From: Bacillota bacterium
GTDB lineage: Bacteria > Bacillota > Clostridia > Oscillospirales > Acutalibacteraceae
Direction of reading: 5' to 3'
Length of the DNA: 19,902 bases
Assembly: GCA_030705695.1 (NCBI GenBank)
Contig: JAUZPX010000028.1
Location: 1 to 19,902, forward strand
Under the pieces are notes generated by a model. That model saw only the letters and a program-made list of their open reading frames with translations, had not been told where the DNA came from and did not search any database. Both the position numbers and the translations under genes were made by a program. Positions 15,631 through 19,902 of the stretch are shown in pieces (the stretch's first letter is position 1; each line of letters begins with the position of its first letter).

Positions 15631-15663
15631 GAATCGGCATCGTTTGGTGCCGATTCTTTTTTT
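15631..15663 (+). terminator. Rho-independent terminator of the alpha-glucan operon
   Basis: An 11-bp stem, 15631-15641 with 15646-15656, has one T-G wobble and closes a GTTT loop. Seven T residues follow at 15657-15663. It begins 17 bp after the stop codon. Confidence 0.93.
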
Positions 15664-15823
15664 GCATTTTTATAATTATAGATAATGAATAAAAGGCAAA
15701 TAAAAACTCGATTAAATGCTTTCAATAAAAAGCCATTATAGTAAAAACGAAGCGCATGCTCAATGTGCTTTTTGAATGAAATAATTTCAACTTCTTTGTT
15801 TTGTGTGTTTTATGTGAAAAGTA

Positions 15824-15852
15824 TTGTAATTGCTAAATAAAAATGCTATCAT
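15824..15852 (+). promoter_or_regulatory. Best candidate promoter of the Gld-like ABC operon
   Basis: TTGTAA at 15824-15829 and TATCAT at 15847-15852 are exactly 17 bp apart, with an extended -10 TG at 15844-15845. Transcription would start near 15859, leaving a leader of about 190 nt that contains the cre box. Confidence 0.5.
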
Positions 15853-15900
15853 TAATTCGTGTTTTTATGCCCTTTGTTAGGAAAAATATATAATTTTGTT

Positions 15901-15929
15901 AAAAATTGTAAGCGTTTCCAACAATTTTT
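15901..15929 (+). promoter_or_regulatory. CcpA cre box nested in an inverted repeat
   Basis: TGTAAGCGTTTCCA at 15907-15920 fits the published cre pattern TGTAANCGNTNNCA at every fixed position. The flanks add AAAAATTGT (15901-15909) and its exact reverse complement ACAATTTTT (15921-15929). The box lies about 48 bp downstream of the predicted transcription start, a position where CcpA usually represses by blocking elongation. Binding is inferred, not shown. Confidence 0.65.
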
Positions 15930-15965
15930 CTATTGAGAAACTCGTGTTTTTCAGAAGTTACATCG

Positions 15966-16001
15966 TGTGTTAATACACAGGTCATATTATTCGTGTATAA
16001 T
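15966..16001 (+). promoter_or_regulatory. Second promoter candidate with a possible operator
   Basis: A consensus TATAAT at 15996-16001 has no recognisable -35. Where one would be expected lies the inverted repeat TGTGT-TAAT-ACACA (15966-15979), a shape used by dimeric repressors or activators such as GntR-family proteins. The regulator, if any, is unknown. Confidence 0.35.
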
Positions 16002-16050
16002 ATCGGTGTTTAGGCAAAAAGATGCCCATCAGAAATTAGGAGTGAAATTA

Positions 16051-17085
16051 ATGGTTGAGGTTAAAAACGTTGTTAAACGCTATGGCCGATATACTGCTGT
16101 AAACAATGTCAGCTTTACAGCGGAGCGGGGCGAGATTTTAGGATTTCTCGGACCGAACGGTGCCGGTAAATCAACAACAATGAACATCATGACCGGTTAT
16201 ATTTCTTCTACATCAGGCACGGTAACAATAAACGGCCATGAGATATTGGAAGAACCGATCGAGACAAAACGGGAAATTGGATTTTTGCCGGAGATCCCTC
16301 CACTTTACGGAGATATGACCGTAAGAAAATATTTGGAATTTATATTTCAACTCAAAAAAGTTACATTACCAAAAAAAGAACACATTAATGAAATCTGTGA
16401 AAAAGTAAAGCTTACTAATGTCCTTGACAGGATTATCAAAAATCTTTCAAAAGGATACCAACAACGTGTCGGATTTGCTTCTGCATTAATTGGATATCCA
16501 CCTGTGTTAATTTTTGACGAGCCTACCGTAGGTCTTGACCCAAAACAGATTCTTGAAATGCGTCAGCTAATCAGAAGCCTTAGACATAATCATCTTGTAA
16601 TATTATCATCTCACGTTTTAAGCGAGGTTCAGGCTATCTGTGACAGAGTAATAATCATTAACAACGGTCGTCTTGTTGCAGATGCCAAAACCGATGAGCT
16701 TTCCGTTATGCTCGAAGGCTTCCACAAGTTATCTCTGGAAATCGAAGGTCGTTCTGCTGAAATACTTTCAATTCTGAAAAATATTGATGGTGTTATTTCA
16801 GCTGAAATAAGTATATCGAAATCCTCAAGTATCAATACATATATTATTACTTCTGATAAAGACACAGACTTGCGCAGGGTGATTTTCCGTGCTATGTCAA
16901 AAGCCGATAAGCCTATTTTGGCTATGCATCCGGCAGAAATGTCATTGGAAGAGGCTTTCCTGCGTCTTACAACAACACAAACATCTACCGCTGCCAAAAA
17001 AACAAAGTCATCCGCTAAAAACACAAAAACAGTTGCTGAAGAAAAATCTTCTGCAAAAAAAAATGAGAATAAGAAAGGAGAATAA
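16051..17085 (+). CDS. ABC transporter ATP-binding protein, GldA-like
   Basis: The cytoplasmic ATPase of an ABC-2-type transporter. Of 344 residues, 1-215 are the nucleotide-binding domain: Walker A GPNGAGKST at 34-42, FLPEIPPLY at 78-86 with Glu at the usual Q-loop glutamine position (common in this branch), signature LSKGYQQR at 132-139, Walker B VLIFDEP followed by TVGLDP (152-164), and switch His188. A regulatory-type C-terminal domain of about 85 residues follows. The last 35 or so residues are a Lys/Ser/Thr-rich, low-complexity tail that most relatives lack. The ATG at 16051 has AGGAG 8 bp upstream; the in-frame GTG at 15967 overlaps promoter elements. Its 3' end contains the ribosome site of the permease gene, 2 bp away. 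With the next three genes it forms a GldA-F-G-like module of unknown substrate. Confidence 0.92.
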   Translation: MVEVKNVVKRYGRYTAVNNVSFTAERGEILGFLGPNGAGKSTTMNIMTGYISSTSGTVTINGHEILEEPIETKREIGFLPEIPPLYGDMTVRKYLEFIFQLKKVTLPKKEHINEICEKVKLTNVLDRIIKNLSKGYQQRVGFASALIGYPPVLIFDEPTVGLDPKQILEMRQLIRSLRHNHLVILSSHVLSEVQAICDRVIIINNGRLVADAKTDELSVMLEGFHKLSLEIEGRSAEILSILKNIDGVISAEISISKSSSINTYIITSDKDTDLRRVIFRAMSKADKPILAMHPAEMSLEEAFLRLTTTQTSTAAKKTKSSAKNTKTVAEEKSSAKKNENKKGE

Positions 17086-17087
17086 AA

Positions 17088-17783
17088 ATGTTTGCTATTT
17101 TTAAACGCGATTTTTGCTCCCTTTTTAACTCGATTATAGGATATATCGTGTTTTTTGTCTTTTTAGTCTTTTCAGGATTGTTTTTCTACGGTACATGTCT
17201 ATATCAAAAAAATGCTAACGTAACTTATGTTTTTTCAAACATGTGCTTTATTATAGCAGTATTAATCCCTATGCTAACCATGAAGACGTTCAGTGAGGGC
17301 AAAAATCAGATTTTGTTAACTTCTCCTGTCAGTTTGATTAAAGTCGTGTTAGGTAAATTTTTTGCTGTTACTATATACTATTTAATTTGTATTTCAATCT
17401 TTTTTGTTTACGGTATCGTAATTGCTTGCTTTACCACACCCGACTGGGCAACTCTTTTTTGTAATATGTTAGGGTTGTTCCTCATCGGATCTGCATTAAT
17501 TTCAGCAGGCGTCTTTATTTCTTCTTTAACTAACAATTCGGTTATTGCCGCTATAGGCGCAATCGGCGCAGGTTTATTCCTGTTTTTTGGATATGATTTC
17601 CTTATTAACTTCATTCCGAACGATTCAATTAAAGGTTCATTTTCAGAAGCATCTTTTATGATTCATTACAACAATTTCACGATAGGAATTTTAAATCTGG
17701 CAGATACATGTTTCTTTATTAGTGTTTGTGCCCTGTTTATCTTCCTGACCATCCGCGTTTTCGATAAACGCAGATACAGCTAA
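17088..17783 (+). CDS. ABC-2 type transporter permease, GldF-like
   Basis: The membrane partner of the preceding ATPase. It has 231 residues and about six hydrophobic spans, near residues 13-36, 46-66, 85-113, 122-147, 151-175 and 199-223. The segment PMLTMKTFSEGKNQILLTSPVS at 61-82, read in pieces, is the hallmark loop after the second span of GldF-type permeases, usually PLLTMRxFAEE...LLLTxPVS. An IFKRDF start places a short amphipathic element before the first span. AAAGGAG lies within the end of the upstream gene, so translation is probably coupled. The next gene starts 14 bp downstream behind another AAAGGAGG. The transported or remodelled substrate cannot be told. Confidence 0.88.
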   Translation: MFAIFKRDFCSLFNSIIGYIVFFVFLVFSGLFFYGTCLYQKNANVTYVFSNMCFIIAVLIPMLTMKTFSEGKNQILLTSPVSLIKVVLGKFFAVTIYYLICISIFFVYGIVIACFTTPDWATLFCNMLGLFLIGSALISAGVFISSLTNNSVIAAIGAIGAGLFLFFGYDFLINFIPNDSIKGSFSEASFMIHYNNFTIGILNLADTCFFISVCALFIFLTIRVFDKRRYS

Positions 17784-17797
17784 AGGAGGAGATTATT

Positions 17798-19510
17798 ATG
17801 CATAACGAAGATATGGAAAAGAACTTGCAAAACGAAGAACTTGAAACTTCTCCCCTTACCTCAAATGAAGAAACCGATAACGAAGCACTTTATGATGATT
17901 CAGATTTTTTTGAAGAATATAGTAAAAAACCAGGCAAAAATAAAAAGAAGAAAGGTACCTCAAGAGCATTTAAACGCGGTTCCCTTTCTATTGTTGTAAT
18001 TTGTATATTTATTGCTGCAGTTATTCTTTTTAATGTGGTTATGAATATCGTAGTGCTGAAATATCCGGTTTTAAGCGCAGACGTTACTAATAAGCAAACT
18101 TATGGTCTTTCACAAAACACCAAGGATTTTGCCGATTCACTAAATAACAAATCATCGGTAAAAAATATAACAATCAATGTTCTTGCAACAAAGGATGATT
18201 TTGAAAATCAATTTGCCTCGCTTGACTCTTCCTATGGTGTCAGCTACGCTGTTCAAACAGAAAAGCTTTTACAAGATTTCCATAATGAGTGCGGCAAAAT
18301 TACGGTTTCATATATTAATTTAGCAAAAAATCCTATGTTTGCGAACAAATATACAGATGTAGACTGGACAAATACCAAATATGTTTTATTTATTGTGGCA
18401 GATAACCAGACAGACAATAAAAAAATGCAGAATCAGCATTTAGGTCTTTCTATCAGCGATTTATTTAATGTCAGCACAGATTCAAGCTCAGATACTGATT
18501 CCAGCTCTAGCAATACATATATTACAAGTTCTAAAGTGGAATCTGCTGTAACAACAGCGATTTTAAATGTAACGAGTGCAAAAAAAGTAAATATGACATT
18601 CCTAAAAGGATCTGGCGAGCAAGATTATTCTTCTCTTTCTTCGCTGATGACAAACAACGGATATTCTGTTACGGAAACTACTCTTTTAACGCAAGATTTA
18701 GTAAACACAACAAAAGATTCAAAAGGGAACCTCACAACTGCCAATGATCCTACAATTGCAGTTTTATTTGGCCCAAATGTCGACCTCACGTCAGAAGAGG
18801 TGAGCAAGCTCAGCAACTGGCTTTATAACAACGGTAGCTATGGCAGATCACTGATTTATGTAGCATACCCAGATAAAACTTCTCTGCCAAATTTGAACAC
18901 ATTCTTAAAGACATGGAGTATTCAGATATCCGCTGCATACGCTTATGAAACAGACTCATCGCAGTTAATTCAGTCAAGCAATTACTTTACATCGGTAGTT
19001 AATATGGTAGGCGACACATATTCAAAAAGTCTGAAGAACCCTTCATTGCCATTTGTTACTACCTTTGCCCGCCCGATTACAATACTTGACACATCTAAGG
19101 TAACTGCTTTACTACAGATGTCCGATAAATCTGGTACAATGCCTGAAACTGCAAATTCAAGCTTTAATTATTCAAATAATATTACAGGCAAGGTTACCGT
19201 TGCGGCTATTTCCTCAAAATCCTCCGGCAATAACAAATCTAATCTAGTAACATTTGGCTCTACGGCTGATTTCTCAGATGCTACATTAAAAACATCTCAG
19301 TGTAATAACTCAGCTTATTTTGTCAATATGATGAATATCCTTTCTGATAAACAAGACAATAGTATTGTAATTGAGCAAAAAACAGTTACAAGCGATTTAC
19401 CAGTTAATCCGACTGTTGCAATTGTCTTAGCTATAATTTTAGCCGGCGTTTTACCTTTCGGTATTTTGATAGCTGGAATCGTTATTTGGGCAAAAAGGAG
19501 ACACCAATAA
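17798..19510 (+). CDS. GldG-like membrane protein (ABC-type uncharacterised transport domain)
   Basis: A 570-residue protein with an acidic, probably disordered N-terminus (1-45), a basic stretch KNKKKKGTSRAFKR (47-60), a transmembrane helix at about 63-88, a large domain expected outside the membrane, and a second helix near 538-563 before WAKRRHQ. After the first helix, LSADVTNKQTYGLSQNTK matches the start of the GldG-type domain (usual form LSxDLTxxxxYTLSxxTK). LKGSGEQDYSSL and the later NNGYSV match the TGHGE...GY block. A Ser/Asp-rich insert (STDSSSDTDSSSSN) interrupts it near residue 230. In Bacteroidetes GldG works with GldA and GldF and is needed for gliding, but homologues are widespread in non-gliding bacteria, so no motility role is implied. 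It overlaps the next gene by one base. Confidence 0.86.
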   Translation: MHNEDMEKNLQNEELETSPLTSNEETDNEALYDDSDFFEEYSKKPGKNKKKKGTSRAFKRGSLSIVVICIFIAAVILFNVVMNIVVLKYPVLSADVTNKQTYGLSQNTKDFADSLNNKSSVKNITINVLATKDDFENQFASLDSSYGVSYAVQTEKLLQDFHNECGKITVSYINLAKNPMFANKYTDVDWTNTKYVLFIVADNQTDNKKMQNQHLGLSISDLFNVSTDSSSDTDSSSSNTYITSSKVESAVTTAILNVTSAKKVNMTFLKGSGEQDYSSLSSLMTNNGYSVTETTLLTQDLVNTTKDSKGNLTTANDPTIAVLFGPNVDLTSEEVSKLSNWLYNNGSYGRSLIYVAYPDKTSLPNLNTFLKTWSIQISAAYAYETDSSQLIQSSNYFTSVVNMVGDTYSKSLKNPSLPFVTTFARPITILDTSKVTALLQMSDKSGTMPETANSSFNYSNNITGKVTVAAISSKSSGNNKSNLVTFGSTADFSDATLKTSQCNNSAYFVNMMNILSDKQDNSIVIEQKTVTSDLPVNPTVAIVLAIILAGVLPFGILIAGIVIWAKRRHQ

Positions 19511-19902
19511 TGTTGTTTAAGAAGAAACTGAATCGACAAACTAAAAATATTATTTTTGGAATTTCAATTGTTGTTCTCTTAGGCATTTTTCTCTTTATCC
19601 TTCTTCAGCCTGGACCAAAGCCTTCTGTAGCGGGTATAAAGTATAATACCGAAATGTCTATCACCGTTAAGCCTAATAATCAAAATATTTTAAATGCCCA
19701 GGTAAATACCGACAGTAACGGCAAACCAAAGGGCGGCACCGTTGCTACAGATATCTTAAGCTATATACCAAGAAATATAACTCAAATAGATGTCGAAAAC
19801 ACCTATGGTCATATGACGGTACTTTCCTATACACCAGTGAAAAAATCAGGCAGCAGTGAAACTACTGAAGCTACTGTTTATAAGATTAAAGAGTTTGGAG
19901 GC
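19510..19902 (+). CDS. DUF4340-like membrane-anchored protein, 3' end missing
   Basis: Only the first 131 codons are visible; the frame is open to the window edge. The ATG at 19510 overlaps the stop of the GldG-like gene (TAATG), and AAAAGGAG lies just upstream, which indicates tight translational coupling. The protein starts with KKKLNRQTKN, then one transmembrane helix at about 13-32, then an extracytoplasmic region with VENTYGHMTVLSYTPV and VYKIKEFGG. This fits DUF4340 proteins, which commonly follow GldG-like genes in Firmicutes and other phyla and have a short N-terminal anchor followed by beta-rich repeats. The family call rests on layout and context more than on a clear motif. Confidence 0.65.
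   Translation, partial: MLFKKKLNRQTKNIIFGISIVVLLGIFLFILLQPGPKPSVAGIKYNTEMSITVKPNNQNILNAQVNTDSNGKPKGGTVATDILSYIPRNITQIDVENTYGHMTVLSYTPVKKSGSSETTEATVYKIKEFGG

Larger units (their letters stand above)
15664..16050. other. 387-bp regulatory region before the ABC transporter operon
   Basis: No gene is supported here. It holds a weak terminator-like hairpin (15750-15770, 8 bp with one G-T pair, then T residues), an extended -10 promoter at 15824-15852, a cre box at 15907-15920 inside a 9-bp inverted repeat, a 5-bp inverted repeat at 15966-15979, and a lone TATAAT at 15996-16001. AGGAG at 16038-16042 then serves the first gene. Confidence 0.65.

Noticed and set aside
15750..15773. Hairpin AAGCGCAT/ATGTGCTT with T residues as a second terminator
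   Set aside because: It is plausible but short, with a wobble pair, and a much stronger terminator lies just upstream; listed only within the regulatory region.
16022..16039. Five-codon leader peptide before the ABC ATPase
   Set aside because: It has no ribosome site and its stop merely coincides with the AGGAG of the real gene.
15967..16050. Longer ABC ATPase starting at GTG 15967
   Set aside because: That segment contains a -10 element and a dyad, and AGGAG is positioned for the ATG at 16051, where the NBD normally begins.
17055..17063. Run of nine A residues near the end of the ABC ATPase as a programmed frameshift site
   Set aside because: Reading on in the -1 frame hits a TGA at once and the +1 frame stops shortly after the permease start, so no fusion with the permease could arise.

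Overview
The window looks like chromosomal DNA of a low-GC Gram-positive Clostridia member, most likely an Oscillospiraceae/Ruminococcaceae-type gut or rumen anaerobe. The grounds are an S12 with the extra N-terminal segment typical of Firmicutes, strong GGAGG-type ribosome sites, TTG/GTG starts, a zapA-U32 pair, and a near-ideal CcpA (cre) box. This placement is an inference from gene content, not a database result. No rRNA, tRNA, CRISPR array, insertion sequence or transposase was seen.

Layout. (1) 1-896: 3' part of a DUF5050-like beta-propeller protein, open at the left edge. (2) 1032-1835: a single-gene unit for a secreted-type, Ser/Thr/Pro-rich membrane-anchored protein of unknown function, closed by a strong terminator. 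(3) 1952-6675: the str cluster rpsL-rpsG-fusA-tuf, with a promoter and structured leader before rpsL, a separate strong promoter before tuf, and a strong terminator after tuf. (4) 6714-8330, minus strand: dut followed 24 bp later by an AT-rich AlbA_2 (Schlafen-type) gene, which is the accessory-looking gene of the window. (5) 8550-11022, minus strand: zapA overlapping a U32-family gene. (6) 11221-15663: a two-gene alpha-glucan operon, glycogen/maltodextrin phosphorylase then a GH13 alpha-glycosidase, from a consensus promoter to a clear terminator. (7) 15824-19902: a regulatory region with a cre box, then an ABC ATPase, ABC-2 permease, GldG-like protein and DUF4340-like protein. That operon runs off the right edge.

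How they work together. Region 3 supplies two 30S proteins and the two main elongation factors. Region 6 should release glucose-1-phosphate and short maltodextrins from internal or imported alpha-glucan. Region 7 resembles the GldA-GldF-GldG module named for Bacteroidetes gliding, here in a Gram-positive and in the Firmicute four-gene form with a DUF4340 protein; its substrate is unknown. The cre box about 48 bp downstream of the best promoter suggests that carbon status controls it. Points most worth a second look are the CcpA-type control of the Gld-like ABC operon, the AlbA_2 gene behind dut, the unrecognised mucin-like anchor protein beside the str operon, and mutually exclusive pairings in the rpsL leader.
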